The notes: generated by a model not told the origin, from the letters alone. 64,000 nucleotides of DNA from Echinimonas agarilytica (GCF_023703465.1 NZ_JAMQGP010000011.1:1-64000), one strand, 5' to 3'. Positions 20,357 through 33,374 are shown, numbered from the stretch's first letter. Made by a program: numbers and translations.

Positions 20357-21541
20357 TTACTCAACGATTTTAGCAACAACACCAGCACCTACTGTACGAC
20401 CGCCTTCGCGAATCGCAAAACGTAGACCTTCGTCCATCGCGATTGGGTTGATCAACTCAACTACCATCTTGATGTTATCACCTGGCATCACCATCTCTAC
20501 GCCTTCTGGCAATTCGATAGTACCTGTGATGTCCGTTGTACGGAAGTAGAACTGTGGACGGTAGCCTTTGAAGAATGGCGTGTGACGACCACCTTCATCT
20601 TTAGACAACACGTATACTTCTGATTCGAACTTCGTGTGTGGAGTGATTGAGCCTGGCTTCGCCAATACTTGACCACGTTGTACGTCATCACGCTTAGTAC
20701 CACGCAACAACACACCACAGTTCTCACCCGCACGACCTTCGTCAAGAAGCTTACGGAACATCTCTACACCAGTACAAGTCGTTGTCGTTGTGTCTTTAAC
20801 ACCTACGATTTCAACTTCATCACCAACTGTGATAATACCGCGCTCTACACGACCGGTAACCACTGTACCACGGCCTGAGATTGAGAATACGTCTTCGATT
20901 GGCAACAAGAATGGCTTGTCGATATCACGCTCTGGCTCTGGAATGTATGAATCCAACGCTTCCGCCAATTCTACAATCTTGTCTTCGTATTCTTTTTCGC
21001 CTTCCAACGCTTTAAGCGCTGAACCTTGAATCACTGGCAAATCGTCGCCTGGGAAATCGTATTCTGAAAGAAGTTCACGAACTTCCATCTCTACCAATTC
21101 CAACAACTCTTCGTCATCTACCATGTCACATTTGTTCATGAATACGATGATGAAAGGTACGCCAACCTGACGTGACAACAAGATGTGCTCACGTGTTTGT
21201 GGCATTGGGCCGTCTGTAGACGCTACAACTAAGATTGCACCGTCCATTTGAGCAGCACCTGTAATCATGTTTTTCACATAATCGGCGTGACCAGGGCAAT
21301 CTACGTGCGCGTAGTGACGACTTGGAGTGTCATACTCAACGTGAGAAGTTGCAATCGTGATACCACGCTCGCGCTCTTCTGGTGCGTTATCGATTTGGTC
21401 AAATGCACGCGCTTCACCACCGTATACTTTTGCAAGTACGTTTGTGATTGCTGCCGTCAACGTTGTTTTACCATGGTCAACGTGACCAATAGTGCCCACG
21501 TTTACGTGCGGTTTATTACGTTCAAATTTTTCTTTAGCCAC
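20357..21541 (-). CDS. tufA: Elongation factor Tu, copy 1
   Basis: 394 residues. The GTPase motifs are [16 protein letters not shown] and NKCD, and domains 2 and 3 are complete. EF-Tu delivers aminoacyl-tRNA to the ribosome. The start codon is GTG, unlike the ATG of copy 2 at 36951-38135. The two coding sequences look identical apart from the start and a silent Gly codon near the end (position 20381 against 36975). It is the last gene of the str operon after fusA and has its own terminator. Confidence 0.99.
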   Translation of the reverse strand: MAKEKFERNKPHVNVGTIGHVDHGKTTLTAAITNVLAKVYGGEARAFDQIDNAPEERERGITIATSHVEYDTPSRHYAHVDCPGHADYVKNMITGAAQMDGAILVVASTDGPMPQTREHILLSRQVGVPFIIVFMNKCDMVDDEELLELVEMEVRELLSEYDFPGDDLPVIQGSALKALEGEKEYEDKIVELAEALDSYIPEPERDIDKPFLLPIEDVFSISGRGTVVTGRVERGIITVGDEVEIVGVKDTTTTTCTGVEMFRKLLDEGRAGENCGVLLRGTKRDDVQRGQVLAKPGSITPHTKFESEVYVLSKDEGGRHTPFFKGYRPQFYFRTTDITGTIELPEGVEMVMPGDNIKMVVELINPIAMDEGLRFAIREGGRTVGAGVVAKIVE

Positions 21542-21601
21542 TTTCGTATACCTTTAGTTAAAAAGTCCGGTCGGAATCAAATGAGACCGGACCGAACTTC
21601 A

Positions 21602-23713
21602 TTAACCCTGACGCGCTTCAATAACAACCTTCGCGACATTCGCTGGGGTGTCATTGTACTTCAGGAATTCCATAGAATAGGACGCACGACCTTGCGTTTG
21701 AGAACGCAGATCAGTTGCGTAACCGAACATTTCAGCCAATGGAACCTGCGCTTTAATTACTTTTGCGCCGGCTACACCGTCTTCCATACCATCGATCATG
21801 CCTCGGCGACGATTAAGGTCACCTACAACATCACCCATGAAGTTATCAGGCGTTGTAATCTCAACCTTCATTACGGGTTCAAGTAACACAGGGTTCGCTT
21901 GAAGCGCCCCGTCTCTAAAACCAATTGAAGCTGCGATTTGAAACGCCATCTCGTTGGAGTCAACATCGTGGTATGAACCATCAAACAGAGTTACCTTCAC
22001 CCCCATAAGAGGATATCCAGCCAATACACCCTGCTGCATTTGTTCGGCGATGCCTTTGGATACCGCAGGAATATATTCCTTCGGTACAACTCCGCCCACA
22101 ACTTCGTTAACGAATACAAAAGATTCTGAATCTTCGTCATCGAAGTCTAAGGGTTCTATCTTCAACCAAACATGACCGTATTGACCACGACCACCTGTTT
22201 GGCGAATAAACTTACCTTCCACCTCCGTGCTACCACGAATGGCTTCGCGATAAGCTACCTGAGGCGTGCCGACATTACAATCCACAGTAAATTCACGTTT
22301 CATCCGATCGACAATGATGTCAAGATGAAGTTCGCCCATTCCTGAGATGATTGTTTGTCCAGATTCTTCGTTTGTTTCCACACGGAACGATGGGTCTTCC
22401 GCCGCTAATTTACCTAGCGCAATAGCCATCTTATCTTGGTCGGCAAGCGTTTTGGGCTCCACTGCTATCGAAATAACAGGTTCTGGAAACTCCATACGTT
22501 CGAGCACGACTTTGTGGTCAGCGTGACACAATGTGTCACCTGTAGTGACTTCTTTTAAGCCAATTGCCGCGGCAATATCACCGGCGCGAACTTCTTTAAT
22601 TTCTTTTCGATCGTTCGAGTGCATTTGCACGATACGACCAAAGCGTTCACGCTTGCCTTTCACTGAATTAAAAACCATGTCGCCGGTGCTAACAACGCCA
22701 GAATAACAGCGAAAGAATGTCAGCGTACCCACAAATGGGTCAGTGGCAATTTTAAATGCTAAGGCAGCAAAGGGGGCATTATCGTCAGCGGGACGCTCAA
22801 CTTCGTTGTCGTTGGTATCAACGCCACGAATGGCCGGTACGTCCACAGGTGCAGGCAAGTACTCAACCACGGCGTCAAGCACAGCTTGGACACCTTTGTT
22901 TTTAAATGCAGAACCACAAGTGGCTAAAACGATCTCGTTGTTTAAAGTGCGCACGCGGAGGCCATGCTTAATTTCAGCTTCAGACAATTCACCCTCTTCA
23001 AGGTATTTGTCCATGAGTTCTTCGGAAGCTTCTGCTGCACTTTCAACAAGCTTCTCGCGATATTCATCAGCGAGCTCTTGCAGATCTGCGGGAATAGATT
23101 CATAGCTAAAAGTTGTCCCCTGGTCTTTTTCGCTCCAGTTGATAGCTTTCATCTTGATCAGGTCGATCACGCCCTTAAAGTGCTCTTCTTCGCCAATATT
23201 CAATTGAATTGGAACTGCGGTAGCGCCTAAACGCTCTTCGATTTGTTCTACAACTCGAATAAAGTCTGCACCAGTGCGGTCCATTTTGTTGACGAAAACA
23301 ATGCGGGGTACATGATATTTGTCGGCTTGACGCCATACAGTCTCAGACTGCGGCTCTACGCCTGATGCACCACAAAACACAACCACTGCACCATCGAGTA
23401 CACGTAAAGAACGCTCAACCTCGATCGTAAAGTCGACGTGACCAGGGGTGTCAATAATGTTGATGCGATGCTCTTGGAATTGCGATTCCATACCACGCCA
23501 AAAGGTGGTTGTCGCTGCAGAGGTGATGGTAATACCACGTTCCTGCTCTTGTTCCATCCAATCCATTGTGGCTGCGCCATCATGGACTTCACCGATCTTA
23601 TGAGATAAGCCGGTATAGAACAAAACTCGCTCGGAAGTTGTTGTTTTACCTGCATCCACATGAGCCACAATACCGATATTACGGTAGCGCTCAATTGGAG
23701 TTGTACGAGCCAT
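21602..23713 (-). CDS. fusA: Elongation factor G
   Basis: 703 residues, the full five-domain translocase. The G domain shows [28 protein letters not shown] and NKMDRTGAD; switch I carries [14 protein letters not shown]. Domain IV (about residues 480-605) includes the GRGQYGHV motif. It catalyses translocation and, with RRF, ribosome recycling. It sits 69 bases after rpsG and 60 bases before tufA. Confidence 0.99.
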   Translation of the reverse strand: MARTTPIERYRNIGIVAHVDAGKTTTSERVLFYTGLSHKIGEVHDGAATMDWMEQEQERGITITSAATTTFWRGMESQFQEHRINIIDTPGHVDFTIEVERSLRVLDGAVVVFCGASGVEPQSETVWRQADKYHVPRIVFVNKMDRTGADFIRVVEQIEERLGATAVPIQLNIGEEEHFKGVIDLIKMKAINWSEKDQGTTFSYESIPADLQELADEYREKLVESAAEASEELMDKYLEEGELSEAEIKHGLRVRTLNNEIVLATCGSAFKNKGVQAVLDAVVEYLPAPVDVPAIRGVDTNDNEVERPADDNAPFAALAFKIATDPFVGTLTFFRCYSGVVSTGDMVFNSVKGKRERFGRIVQMHSNDRKEIKEVRAGDIAAAIGLKEVTTGDTLCHADHKVVLERMEFPEPVISIAVEPKTLADQDKMAIALGKLAAEDPSFRVETNEESGQTIISGMGELHLDIIVDRMKREFTVDCNVGTPQVAYREAIRGSTEVEGKFIRQTGGRGQYGHVWLKIEPLDFDDEDSESFVFVNEVVGGVVPKEYIPAVSKGIAEQMQQGVLAGYPLMGVKVTLFDGSYHDVDSNEMAFQIAASIGFRDGALQANPVLLEPVMKVEITTPDNFMGDVVGDLNRRRGMIDGMEDGVAGAKVIKAQVPLAEMFGYATDLRSQTQGRASYSMEFLKYNDTPANVAKVVIEARQG

Positions 23714-23782
23714 GATATCCTCTGAATTAGCTGTACAGGAAACAGCAGACAGCGACCCGAAGGCCGCCGTCTACAGTATTTA

Positions 23783-24256
23783 CTACCAGCGGTAGTGCGC
23801 GAACGCCTTGTTCGCGTCGGCCATACGGTGAACGTCTTCACGTTTTTTCACCGATGCGCCTTTATTTTCAGCCGCATCAAGCATTTCACCTGCTAGACGC
23901 TGAGCCATGGATTTTTCACCACGCTTACGCGAGAATTCAACTAACCAGCGCATTGCAAGTGCGTTACGACGTACTGGACGTACTTCGACAGGCACTTGGT
24001 AGGTAGAACCACCTACGCGACGGCTTTTTACTTCCACTGTTGGGCGCACATTGTCCAATGCAACTTCGAACAAGTCCAAAGGATCTTTGTCTGCGTGCTT
24101 AGCAGCGATAATGTCGAGAGCACCGTATACGATTTTCTCGGCAGTAGATTTTTTACCATCCAACATAAGGATGTTTACGAATTTGGCCAACAGCTCAGAT
24201 TTAAACTTAGGATCTGGCAGTATTTTACGTTGACCGATGACGCGACGTCTTGGCAT
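23783..24256 (-). CDS. rpsG: 30S ribosomal protein S7
   Basis: 157 residues beginning [20 protein letters not shown], a helical protein that nucleates the 30S head. The beta-ribbon [20 protein letters not shown] is present. In E. coli S7 represses the str operon by binding between rpsL and rpsG; the 77-base gap here is of suitable size but I did not model it. Confidence 0.99.
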   Translation of the reverse strand: MPRRRVIGQRKILPDPKFKSELLAKFVNILMLDGKKSTAEKIVYGALDIIAAKHADKDPLDLFEVALDNVRPTVEVKSRRVGGSTYQVPVEVRPVRRNALAMRWLVEFSRKRGEKSMAQRLAGEMLDAAENKGASVKKREDVHRMADANKAFAHYRW

Positions 24257-24333
24257 TTTACAATTCTCCGATTAATTCAGGATATTCCAAAACAATATCT
24301 TGGGTTTAGTTTGGCCTTACTAACGGAGTACCG

Positions 24334-24708
24334 TTAAGACTTAGGCTTCTTGGCGCCGTACTTAGAGCGACCTTGACGACGGTCACTTACACCGGCTGTA
24401 TCCAAGGCACCACGTACTGTGTGATAACGAACACCTGGCAAATCTTTTACACGACCGCCACGGATCAGAACAACACTGTGCTCTTGCAAGTTGTGACCTT
24501 CACCACCAATGTAGGAAGTCACTTCGAAACCATTCGTCAAACGTACACGACAAACTTTACGTAACGCTGAGTTAGGTTTTTTCGGGGTGGTAGTATATAC
24601 GCGAGTACATACGCCACGTTTCTGTGGACACGCAGCCAGCGCCGGTACGTTAGTCTTTTCGACTGGACGACGACGTGGTTTACGGACCAACTGGTTAATA
24701 GTTGCCAT
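24334..24708 (-). CDS. rpsL: 30S ribosomal protein S12
   Basis: 124 residues. The decoding-site segments [18 protein letters not shown] (Lys43) and [17 protein letters not shown] (Lys88) have the streptomycin-sensitive residues. Asp89 is the usual methylthiolation site. First gene of the str operon, behind its own promoter and a leader hairpin. Confidence 0.99.
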   Translation of the reverse strand: MATINQLVRKPRRRPVEKTNVPALAACPQKRGVCTRVYTTTPKKPNSALRKVCRVRLTNGFEVTSYIGGEGHNLQEHSVVLIRGGRVKDLPGVRYHTVRGALDTAGVSDRRQGRSKYGAKKPKS

Positions 24709-24741
24709 GAACTACTAGCTCCTGGTTAGTTTTATTTACTC

Positions 24742-24775
24742 AAAAATGAAAAATCCGCGCCCTAGTGGGCCGCGG
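24742..24775 (-). terminator. GC-rich hairpin with U-runs at the start of the str leader
   Basis: On the minus strand CCGC-G-GCCC, loop ACTA, then GGGC-GCGG form a strong stem with one bulged G, followed by ATTTTTCATTTTT. It begins immediately after the -10 box at 24777-24782, so it would occupy the first bases of the str operon transcript. It may act as an attenuator of rpsL-rpsG-fusA-tufA, as the terminator of rpoBC, or both. Confidence 0.7.
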
Positions 24776-24776
24776 A

Positions 24777-24805
24777 ATTGTAATGAGCAGTTTTTGAGCT
24801 GTCAA
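24777..24805 (-). promoter_or_regulatory. str operon promoter
   Basis: On the minus strand a perfect TTGACA (24805-24800) and TACAAT (24782-24777) are separated by exactly 17 bases. It lies between rpoC and rpsL and gives a leader of roughly 60 bases. Confidence 0.88.
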
Positions 24806-24813
24806 GTGTACAT

Positions 24814-24845
24814 GGCCTGAGAACTGTAATTTACACCCTCAGGCC
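24814..24845 (-). other. 8-bp inverted repeat after rpoC
   Basis: GGCCTGAG and CTCAGGCC flank a 16-base loop, 36 bases after the rpoC stop. No T-run follows on the minus strand. It may be a 3'-end stabilising or processing hairpin for the rpoBC message upstream of the str promoter. Confidence 0.5.
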
Positions 24846-24880
24846 GTGAACTATCGAGCAATCGTTCACTTAGCTTTACG

Positions 24881-27800
24881 CTAAGCGTCCGAATTGTCAC
24901 CTGTAGAAGACAATGCTTCTGCAAGAGCAATACTTGCTTCATCCATACTTGGTACCGCAGTTTCCTCAGCAGAAGGGCGTTTTTCATGACGCTTCTGATG
25001 ATAAGCAAAACCAGTACCTGCTGGAATCAAGCGACCTACAATCACGTTTTCTTTCAGGCCACGCAAGTCATCGGCTTTGCCGCTAACTGCTGCTTCTGTA
25101 AGCACTCGGGTTGTTTCTTGGAACGAGGCTGCCGAGATAAAGCTCTCAGTTGCCAAGCTCGCCTTAGTAATACCCAAGAGATCGTGAACATAAGTTGCTG
25201 GTTGTTTCCCAGCATCTTCTAGCTCGCGGTTCGCAATGTTAACACGCGCAACTTCAAGTTGTTCGCCTGCTAAGAACTGAGAATCGCCGCCCGAAGAAAT
25301 CGTACACTTACGCAACATCTGACGAATGATGACCTCAATGTGCTTGTCATTGATTTTCACACCCTGCAGACGATAAACGTCTTGTACTTCATTGACGATA
25401 TAGTTCGCCACTTCCGGTATACCACGTAAGCGTAGAATATCGTGAGGCGCTTCTGGACCGTCAGCAATCACTTCACCACGTTGAACCTGTTCACCTTCGA
25501 ACACGTTGAGCTGACGCCATTTAGGAATCATCTCTTCGTAGGCATCGCCTTCATTTGGTGTAATCACCAAACGACGCTTACCTTTGGTTTCTTTACCGTA
25601 AGAAATCGTACCTGAAATCTCAGCCAAAATAGCTGGATCTTTAGGCTTACGAGCTTCAAACAAGTCAGCAACACGTGGCAAACCACCCGTAATATCGCGA
25701 GTTTTTGAGCTTTCTTGTGGGATACGAGCAAGCGCATCACCCACGCCAACTTTAGCACCATCACTCAAGTTAACAATCGCGTTACCCGGCAAGAAGTATT
25801 GTGCAGGAATTTCGGTCCCTGCAATGTTGATGTCATTACCGCTATCATCAACCAACTTCACCATTGGACGGATTTCTTTACCGGCCGTTGGGCGCTGCTG
25901 TGGGTCAATTACGATAATGCTACTCAAGCCCGTTAAATCGTCGGTTTGTTTGCTAACAGTCACGCTTTCGATCATGTCAACGAACTTAATTGTACCGGCA
26001 ACCTCAGTAATAATTGGGTGAGTATGCGGGTCCCAATTTGCGATGACGGTACCCGCCTCAACGCTCTGCCCTTCAGTCTTACCTAAGACAGAACCATACG
26101 GAAGCTTGTAGCGCTCCTTCTCAAGACCTAACTCATCAATAATGGTGAGCTCTGTCGAACGAGAGGTAATAACCACTTTGCCTTCATCGTTTACAACGTA
26201 TTTAGCATTGTGGAACTTAACCGTACCTGAGTTTTTAATTTGAATGCTGTTTTCTGCAGAAGCACGCGATGCAGCACCACCAATGTGGAACGTACGCATC
26301 GTAAGCTGTGTGCCTGGCTCACCAATTGATTGAGCGGCAACAACGCCTACGGCTTCACCTGAACCGACCATATGGCCACGAGCAAGGTCACGCCCGTAAC
26401 AATTGGCACATACACCAAAGTCATTGGCACACGTAATAACAGAACGAACCCAAACTTCATCAACGCTGTTTTCTTCAAGCAGGTCACACATTTTCTCATC
26501 GAGAAGCGTGTTACGAGTGAGAAGAACCTCACCAGTGCCGCCTGGTTTAACAACGTCTACAGCCAGTACTCGACCCAATACACGTTCGCGCAATGGTTCT
26601 ACAACATCACCACCTTCAATCAGTGGCTTCATGACAAGGCCTTCTTCAGTGCCACAATCGTCTTGTGTAATCACCAAATCTTGCGCTACGTCAACCAAAC
26701 GACGAGTCAAGTAACCCGAGTTTGCTGTTTTAAGTGCGGTATCGGCCAAACCTTTACGAGCACCGTGAGTTGAGATGAAGTACTGAAGTACGTCAAGACC
26801 TTCACGGAAGTTCGCTGTAATTGGCGTCTCAATGATAGAACCATCTGGTTTCGCCATCAGACCACGCATTGCGGCCAACTGACGAATCTGTGCGGCACTA
26901 CCACGCGCTCCTGAATCTGCCATCATGTAGATGCTGTTGAACGATGCTTGATCTTCAGGCTCGCCCTTAGCGTTGATAACAGTGTCAGTTTTCAAGTTGT
27001 CCATCATGGCCTTAGACAGCTTTTCATTCGCTGAAGACCAGATATCAATAACCTTGTTGTAACGCTCACCGGCTGTTACCAGACCTGATTGGAACTGGTC
27101 TTGGATCTCTGCAACTTCGCTTTCAGCTTCGTTCAAGATTTCAGTCTTCTCATCAGGGATAACCATGTCATCCACACCAACAGAAGAACCTGAGATCATT
27201 GCATAATGGAAACCGGTGTACATCAATTGGTCAGCAAAGATCACTGTGTCTTTCAGACCCAATTTACGGTAACAAGCATTAATCAGTTTAGAGATGCACT
27301 TTTTAGTCAGCGCTTGGTCTACCAATTCATACGGTAGGCCATCTGGAACGATGTTCCAAAGAATACAGCGGCCAACGGTTGTATCTTTCACGACGGTAGA
27401 TTCAGAACGATTACCTTCTTCATCAACCAATACTTCTCGGATACGAACCTTCACGCGAGCATGCAATTCTGCATTACCTGTACGGTACGCTTTTTCGGCT
27501 TCTTTATAATCGGCCAAAATCATGCCTTCGCCTTTGGCATTCACTTTGTCTCGAGTCATGTAGTACAGACCCAATACAACATCCTGAGAAGGTACGATGA
27601 TAGGTTCACCGTTCGCAGGAGACAAAATGTTGTTAGAAGCCATCATCAAAGAACGGGCTTCTAATTGCGCTTCAATGGTCAACGGCACATGAACAGCCAT
27701 CTGATCACCATCGAAGTCGGCGTTGTATGCCGCACAAACGAGAGGGTGAAGCTGAATCGCTTTACCTTCGATCAATACCGGTTCAAATGCTTGGATACCC

Positions 27801-29095
27801 AAACGGTGCAACGTAGGTGCACGGTTTAACAGTACTGGATGTTCGCGAATTACTTCGTCCAACACATCCCATACTTCAGGCAATTCACGCTCTACCATTT
27901 TCTTAGCGGCTTTGATCGTCGTAGCTAGACCACGAGTTTCTAATTTGCCGTAAATGAATGGCTTGAATAATTCCAAAGCCATTTTTTTCGGTAAACCACA
28001 CTGGTGCAATTTCAGTGTAGGACCAACGGTAATTACTGAACGACCTGAGTAATCAACACGCTTACCCAACAAGTTCTGACGGAAGCGACCCTGCTTACCT
28101 TTAATCATATCGGCAAGAGATTTCAATGGGCGCTTGTTAGAACCGGTAATCGCTCGACCACGACGGCCGTTATCAAGCAATGCATCAACCGCTTCTTGCA
28201 ACATACGTTTTTCGTTACGCACGATGATATCTGGCGCAGCCAAATCCAACAGACGCTTCAAACGGTTGTTACGGTTAATCACGCGACGATATAAGTCATT
28301 CAAATCAGACGTGGCAAAACGGCCGCCGTCCAATGGTACCAACGGACGCAGATCAGGTGGCAATACTGGCAGTACTGTCATGATCATCCACTGTGGGTTG
28401 TTACCCGACAAGTGGAAAGCTTCCATTAGCTTCAGACGTTTAGTGACTTTCTTACGCTTAGTTTCAGAGTTAATTGCAGGTAACTCTTCACGCATGAGGT
28501 CAATTTCAGCACCGAGATCGATAGCTTTCAACAGTTCCAGAATTGCTTCTGCACCCATTTTAGCTTCGAAGTCGTCGCCGTACTCTTCAAGCGCATCTAA
28601 ATACGTTTCTTCGGTTAACAGCTGGCTGCGTTCCAAAGTTGTCATGCCTGGTTCTGTCACAACAAATGATTCGAAGTACAATACGCGCTCAATGTCACGT
28701 AATGTCATGTCGAGCAGCAAACCAATGCGGCTTGGCAGCGACTTCAAGAACCAGATGTGTGCAACTGGACTTGCCAGTTCAATGTGACCCATACGCTCAC
28801 GGCGTACTTTAGTGACGGTGACTTCAACGCCACATTTTTCACAGATCACACCGCGATGCTTCAAACGCTTGTACTTACCGCACAAACATTCGTAATCTTT
28901 TACTGGACCAAAAATACGTGCGCAGAACAAGCCATCACGTTCAGGCTTGAAAGTACGGTAGTTAATGGTTTCAGGCTTCTTTACTTCACCAAAAGACCAG
29001 CTTCGAATCTGATCTGCTGATGCAAGTCCGATCTTAATCGAATCGAACTCTTCTGTTTGAGTCTGTTGTTTAAAAAACTTAAGTAAGTCTTTCAC
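24881..29095 (-). CDS. rpoC: DNA-directed RNA polymerase subunit beta'
   Basis: 1404 residues (E. coli 1407). The N-terminal zinc ribbon has Cys70, Cys72, Cys85 and Cys88. The catalytic [12 protein letters not shown] loop, which holds the magnesium-binding Asp triad, is intact. The second zinc site ([20 protein letters not shown] region) and the trigger-loop region are present. The start is GTG at 29095, with GGAG eight bases before it; that GGAG lies in a small hairpin (29102-29114). It follows rpoB after 81 bases. Confidence 0.99.
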   Translation of the reverse strand: MKDLLKFFKQQTQTEEFDSIKIGLASADQIRSWSFGEVKKPETINYRTFKPERDGLFCARIFGPVKDYECLCGKYKRLKHRGVICEKCGVEVTVTKVRRERMGHIELASPVAHIWFLKSLPSRIGLLLDMTLRDIERVLYFESFVVTEPGMTTLERSQLLTEETYLDALEEYGDDFEAKMGAEAILELLKAIDLGAEIDLMREELPAINSETKRKKVTKRLKLMEAFHLSGNNPQWMIMTVLPVLPPDLRPLVPLDGGRFATSDLNDLYRRVINRNNRLKRLLDLAAPDIIVRNEKRMLQEAVDALLDNGRRGRAITGSNKRPLKSLADMIKGKQGRFRQNLLGKRVDYSGRSVITVGPTLKLHQCGLPKKMALELFKPFIYGKLETRGLATTIKAAKKMVERELPEVWDVLDEVIREHPVLLNRAPTLHRLGIQAFEPVLIEGKAIQLHPLVCAAYNADFDGDQMAVHVPLTIEAQLEARSLMMASNNILSPANGEPIIVPSQDVVLGLYYMTRDKVNAKGEGMILADYKEAEKAYRTGNAELHARVKVRIREVLVDEEGNRSESTVVKDTTVGRCILWNIVPDGLPYELVDQALTKKCISKLINACYRKLGLKDTVIFADQLMYTGFHYAMISGSSVGVDDMVIPDEKTEILNEAESEVAEIQDQFQSGLVTAGERYNKVIDIWSSANEKLSKAMMDNLKTDTVINAKGEPEDQASFNSIYMMADSGARGSAAQIRQLAAMRGLMAKPDGSIIETPITANFREGLDVLQYFISTHGARKGLADTALKTANSGYLTRRLVDVAQDLVITQDDCGTEEGLVMKPLIEGGDVVEPLRERVLGRVLAVDVVKPGGTGEVLLTRNTLLDEKMCDLLEENSVDEVWVRSVITCANDFGVCANCYGRDLARGHMVGSGEAVGVVAAQSIGEPGTQLTMRTFHIGGAASRASAENSIQIKNSGTVKFHNAKYVVNDEGKVVITSRSTELTIIDELGLEKERYKLPYGSVLGKTEGQSVEAGTVIANWDPHTHPIITEVAGTIKFVDMIESVTVSKQTDDLTGLSSIIVIDPQQRPTAGKEIRPMVKLVDDSGNDINIAGTEIPAQYFLPGNAIVNLSDGAKVGVGDALARIPQESSKTRDITGGLPRVADLFEARKPKDPAILAEISGTISYGKETKGKRRLVITPNEGDAYEEMIPKWRQLNVFEGEQVQRGEVIADGPEAPHDILRLRGIPEVANYIVNEVQDVYRLQGVKINDKHIEVIIRQMLRKCTISSGGDSQFLAGEQLEVARVNIANRELEDAGKQPATYVHDLLGITKASLATESFISAASFQETTRVLTEAAVSGKADDLRGLKENVIVGRLIPAGTGFAYHQKRHEKRPSAEETAVPSMDEASIALAEALSSTGDNSDA

Positions 29096-29101
29096 CTTAT
29101 C

Positions 29102-29150
29102 TCTCCAGTCTGGAGTGGCCCTACTGGCGCGATATCAAATGATATCGCGC
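29102..29150 (-). other. Two hairpins in the rpoB-rpoC gap
   Basis: A perfect 11-bp inverted repeat, GGCGCGATATC (29125-29135) with GATATCGCGCC (29140-29150), lies between rpoB and rpoC. A second, 5-bp stem at 29102-29114 (CTCCA / TGGAG) includes the GGAG ribosome site of rpoC. Neither is followed by a U-run. A processing site plus partial masking of the rpoC ribosome site is the simplest reading. Confidence 0.6.
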
Positions 29151-29176
29151 CCCGGTGTTTTGTGTCGGGTCTGAAC

Positions 29177-32100
29177 TTACTCAGACTCAAGCTCGATGTT
29201 GATACCCAACGAACGGATTTCTTTCAACAATACGTTGAACGATTCTGGCATGCCAGGCTCCATTCTATGGTCGCCATCGACGATGTTTTTATACATCTTC
29301 GTACGGCCGTTCACATCATCCGACTTAACAGTGAGCATTTCTTGTAGGGTATAAGCGGCACCATATGCCTCCAATGCCCATACTTCCATCTCACCGAAAC
29401 GTTGACCACCGAACTGAGCTTTACCGCCCAGAGGTTGCTGTGTTACCAAGCTGTACGAGCCTGTTGAACGTGCGTGCATCTTGTCGTCAACCAAGTGGTT
29501 CAACTTCAACATGTACATATAACCTACGGTTACTGGTCGCTCAAACTGGTTGCCTGTACGGCCGTCGAACAAGGTGATTTGTCCTGATTCAGGAATACCA
29601 CCCAGAGCCAACAATGCCTTGATTTCCGATTCTTTCGCACCGTCGAACACAGGCGTCGCAATCGGTAGACCTTTTTTGAGGTTACCGGCTAAGCGAATCA
29701 CTTCGTCGTCAGTGAACGTGTCGATATCAACTTCCTGAAGCACTTCACCTAAGGTGTAGACTTTCTTCAAGAATTCGCGCATTTCAGCGACGGCACGTTG
29801 TTCTTCGAGCATTTCGTTGATCTTCTCACCGATGCCTTTAGCAGCCATACCTAAGTGAGTCTCAAGGATCTGCCCTACGTTCATCCGTGACGGTACACCC
29901 AATGGGTTTAACACGATATCGACCGGCACGCCGTTCTTATCATGTGGCATATCTTCAACCGGTTGAATGGTTGAAATTACACCTTTGTTACCGTGACGCC
30001 CCGCCATTTTGTCACCTGGTTGTAGGCGACGTTTAACAGCAAGGTAAACTTTAACAATCTTGAGTACGCCAGGTTGCAAGTCATCACCTTGAGTGATCTT
30101 GCGACGCTTAAGGTCATACTTGGCATCAAACTCTTCTTTCAATTCACCGAACTGAACTGCAATTGACTCAAGTTCAGTTTGAGCAGTTTCATCGCTCAAC
30201 GACTGAGTTAACCAGCTATCACGAGACATGCTCGATAAGTTCGCTTCATCAAAGCCGTTGTTCAATAACAACTGACGAGCTCGGCCATAAATGCCGTTTT
30301 CGAAGATAGCAAATTCATCATCCAAGTCTTTCTTAACTTGCTTGAGTTGCAATTCTTCGATTTCTAAGGCGCGCTTGTCTTTTTCAACACCGTCACGGGT
30401 GAAGACTTGTACATCTAATACGGTACCAGACACTGAGTTTGGAACTCGAAGTGAGCTGTCTTTCACATCAGACGCTTTCTCGCCAAAGATGGCACGCAAG
30501 AGTTTTTCTTCTGGGGTCAGCTGAGTTTCACCTTTAGGCGTCACCTTACCTACCAGAATATCGCCACCCTTCACTTCAGCACCGATGTAAACAACACCCG
30601 ACTCATCCAATTTAGACAGAGCAGACTCGCCTACGTTTGGAATATCAGCTGTAATTTCTTCAGTACCGAGCTTAGTATCACGTGCAATACAAGATAGTTC
30701 TTGAATATGAATCGTCGTAAAACGGTCTTCTTCGGCTACGCGTTCAGAAATCAAGATTGAATCTTCGAAGTTGTAACCGTTCCAAGGCATGAATGCCACA
30801 CGCATGTTTTGACCCAGCGCGAGCTCACCCATATCTGTAGAAGGTCCATCCGCTAACACATCGCCACGTACAATCGGCTCACCAACTTTACACGTTGGTT
30901 TTTGATTGATACATGTGTTCTGGTTAGAACGGGTGTACTTCGTCAAGTTGTAGATATCGATACCGGCTTCGCCTGGTACCAACTCTGCTTCATTTACTTT
31001 AATTACGATACGGCTGGCGTCAACGTACTCGACGGCACCACCACGTTTCGCTACAACAGTCACACCAGAGTCAACGGCTACCGTTTTCTCCATACCTGTA
31101 CCAACTAACGGCTTATCAGCACGTAATGTAGGAACAGCCTGACGTTGCATGTTCGAGCCCATCAATGCGCGGTTAGCATCATCGTGCTCTAGGAACGGAA
31201 TCATTGACGCCGCAACAGATACGATCTGCTGTGGAGACACATCCATATAAGTGATTTGAGCAGCAGGATGAAGCTCTGTCTCGCCTTTACAACGAGCCGT
31301 TACCAAATCATCCGTCAAGCGGCCATTTTCGTCAGTGCTGGCGTTTGCCTGTGCAATAACGTGGCTACCTTCTTCAATCGCTGACAAGTAATCAACTTCA
31401 TCTGTCACCACGCCGTCAACAACTTTACGGTAAGGAGTTTCCAAGAAACCGTAGTCGTTAGTCCGTGCATATGAAGACAATGAGTTAATCAGACCAATGT
31501 TTGGCCCTTCCGGCGTTTCAATCGGACATACACGACCGTAGTGAGTCGGGTGAACGTCTCGAACTTCAAAGCCTGCGCGTTCGCGCGTCAAACCACCTGG
31601 ACCTAATGCAGAAATACGACGCTTATGAGTGACCTCTGAAAGCGGGTTGTTCTGATCCATGAATTGGCTGAGCTGGCTAGAGCCGAAGAACTCTTTAACA
31701 GCAGCACTAATTGGCTTAGCGTTGATCAAGTCTTGCGGCATCAGCGCATCAAGATCACCAAGGCTCAAACGCTCACGTACGGCACGTTCTACACGAACGA
31801 GACCAACACGGAATTGGTTTTCTGCCATTTCGCCAACTGAACGAACTCGACGGTTACCCAAGTGGTCAATATCATCCACATCATCTTTACCGTTACGGAT
31901 ATCGATGAGCTTCTTCATCACTTGAACAATGTCGTCTTTGCTCAATACGCCTGGACCTACGATTTCTTCGCGGTTCAAACGGCGGTTGAACTTCATACGG
32001 CCTACCGTTGATAGGTCGTAGCGCTCTTCTGAGAAGAACAAGTTCTCGAACAAAGTGTCTGCAGCTTCGCGCGTTGGTGGCTCACCAGGACGCATCATGC

Positions 32101-33205
32101 GATAGATTTCAACCAATGCCTCAATACGGCTATTAGTGGAATCGATACGCACGGTATCAGACATGTACGCACCGCTATCAAGTTCATTGGTGTACAACAC
32201 CTCAAATGACTTAATACCAGATTGAGACAGTTCAGCAACACTTTCCAGCGTCAGTTCATCATTCGCGTTGACAATGACTTCGCCAGTTTCTTTATTGACA
32301 TATTCTTTGGCAGAAACTTTATCAACCAGATATTCCAATGGAATTTCTAGTTCAGCGATTTCTTGTTTTTCCATTTCGCGTACGTGACGAGCAGTCACAC
32401 GGCGGCCTTTCTCAACAATCACTTCACTATCTTTACCAAGAATATCGAAAGTCGCAGTCTCACCACGTAATTGGGCTGGCGTAATCGCCATTAAGACTTT
32501 TTTACCCGAGATACGAATTTTCGTAGTCTCGAAGAATGCCTCAAGAATGTCTTCTGTGCTGTATTCTAATGCACGCAGGATGATCGACGCAGGTAATTTA
32601 CGACGACGGTCAATACGTACATATAAGTTATCTTTCGGGTCAAACTCGAAATCCAGCCATGAGCCGCGATAAGGGATAACGCGCGCGTTATACAATACCT
32701 TACCTGATGAGTGAGTCTTACCACGGTCGTGGTCAAAGAACACACCAGGGCTACGGTGTAACTGAGAAACGATGACTCGCTCAGTACCGTTGATCACAAA
32801 GGTACCATTATCGGTCATCAGTGGGATCTCTCCCATGTAGACTTCTTGTTCCTTGATGTCTTTGACTGTACCCGGTGCTGCTTCACGATCGTAAAGCACC
32901 AAGCGTAACTTAACTCTCAAAGGAGCAGAATAAGTTACACCTCGGATTTGACATTCTTTGACGTCAAAAACAGGCTCTCCAAGGCGATAACTGACATATT
33001 GCAGCTCAGAATTGCCGGAGTAGCTCTTAATCGGAAACACGGAGCGGAATGCTGCTTCCAAGCCGTACTGCCCATCCGTGTCCATATCAATAAATTTACG
33101 GAACGAATCTAGTTGTATTGACAACAGAAACGGTACATCAAGTACTTTCGGACGTTTACCGAAATCCTTACGGATTCGTTTCTTCTCAGTGTAGGAGTAA
33201 ACCAT
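29177..33205 (-). CDS. rpoB: DNA-directed RNA polymerase subunit beta
   Basis: 1342 residues from [20 protein letters not shown], the same length as the E. coli subunit; the frame opens 44 codons upstream but the family start is here, preceded by AGGA-type bases. The rifampicin region (around 507-533 in E. coli numbering) reads [20 protein letters not shown], with the sensitive Asp, His and Ser residues all present. The catalytic-centre and flap regions are intact. It lies downstream of rplJL, with an attenuator between. Confidence 0.99.
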   Translation of the reverse strand: MVYSYTEKKRIRKDFGKRPKVLDVPFLLSIQLDSFRKFIDMDTDGQYGLEAAFRSVFPIKSYSGNSELQYVSYRLGEPVFDVKECQIRGVTYSAPLRVKLRLVLYDREAAPGTVKDIKEQEVYMGEIPLMTDNGTFVINGTERVIVSQLHRSPGVFFDHDRGKTHSSGKVLYNARVIPYRGSWLDFEFDPKDNLYVRIDRRRKLPASIILRALEYSTEDILEAFFETTKIRISGKKVLMAITPAQLRGETATFDILGKDSEVIVEKGRRVTARHVREMEKQEIAELEIPLEYLVDKVSAKEYVNKETGEVIVNANDELTLESVAELSQSGIKSFEVLYTNELDSGAYMSDTVRIDSTNSRIEALVEIYRMMRPGEPPTREAADTLFENLFFSEERYDLSTVGRMKFNRRLNREEIVGPGVLSKDDIVQVMKKLIDIRNGKDDVDDIDHLGNRRVRSVGEMAENQFRVGLVRVERAVRERLSLGDLDALMPQDLINAKPISAAVKEFFGSSQLSQFMDQNNPLSEVTHKRRISALGPGGLTRERAGFEVRDVHPTHYGRVCPIETPEGPNIGLINSLSSYARTNDYGFLETPYRKVVDGVVTDEVDYLSAIEEGSHVIAQANASTDENGRLTDDLVTARCKGETELHPAAQITYMDVSPQQIVSVAASMIPFLEHDDANRALMGSNMQRQAVPTLRADKPLVGTGMEKTVAVDSGVTVVAKRGGAVEYVDASRIVIKVNEAELVPGEAGIDIYNLTKYTRSNQNTCINQKPTCKVGEPIVRGDVLADGPSTDMGELALGQNMRVAFMPWNGYNFEDSILISERVAEEDRFTTIHIQELSCIARDTKLGTEEITADIPNVGESALSKLDESGVVYIGAEVKGGDILVGKVTPKGETQLTPEEKLLRAIFGEKASDVKDSSLRVPNSVSGTVLDVQVFTRDGVEKDKRALEIEELQLKQVKKDLDDEFAIFENGIYGRARQLLLNNGFDEANLSSMSRDSWLTQSLSDETAQTELESIAVQFGELKEEFDAKYDLKRRKITQGDDLQPGVLKIVKVYLAVKRRLQPGDKMAGRHGNKGVISTIQPVEDMPHDKNGVPVDIVLNPLGVPSRMNVGQILETHLGMAAKGIGEKINEMLEEQRAVAEMREFLKKVYTLGEVLQEVDIDTFTDDEVIRLAGNLKKGLPIATPVFDGAKESEIKALLALGGIPESGQITLFDGRTGNQFERPVTVGYMYMLKLNHLVDDKMHARSTGSYSLVTQQPLGGKAQFGGQRFGEMEVWALEAYGAAYTLQEMLTVKSDDVNGRTKMYKNIVDGDHRMEPGMPESFNVLLKEIRSLGINIELESE

Positions 33206-33269
33206 AGGGTTCCTCAGCTCGCTGATAAGTGACCCAATTCCGCCATTAGTTAAAAGGCGGCCTAGACGT

Positions 33270-33319
33270 GCGACATTTTGTATGCCGGTCGAGCCGGCGG
33301 ACGGTATGCGAAATGTCGC
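33270..33319 (-). other. Long hairpin in the rplL-rpoB gap, possible RNase III site
   Basis: A 9-bp outer stem (GCGACATTT with AAATGTCGC) encloses an internal loop and an inner stem GCCGG / CCGGC. It lies about 65 bases before rpoB. In E. coli an RNase III processing site occurs at the same place; the two-stem shape here is compatible with that role. Confidence 0.65.
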
Positions 33320-33343
33320 GAAATTCACACCATCCATGAGCGC

Positions 33344-33374
33344 AAAAAGGCCGGTGACCCAAAAGTCACCAGCC
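33344..33374 (-). terminator. Attenuator between rplL and rpoB
   Basis: On the minus strand GGCTGGTGAC and GTCACCGGCC form a 10-bp stem with one U-G pair, followed by TTTTT. It begins about 40 bases after the rplL stop. Partial termination at this point is known in E. coli and sets the ratio of ribosomal protein L7/L12 to polymerase. As in the tufA terminator, the wobble favours minus-strand RNA. Confidence 0.85.
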
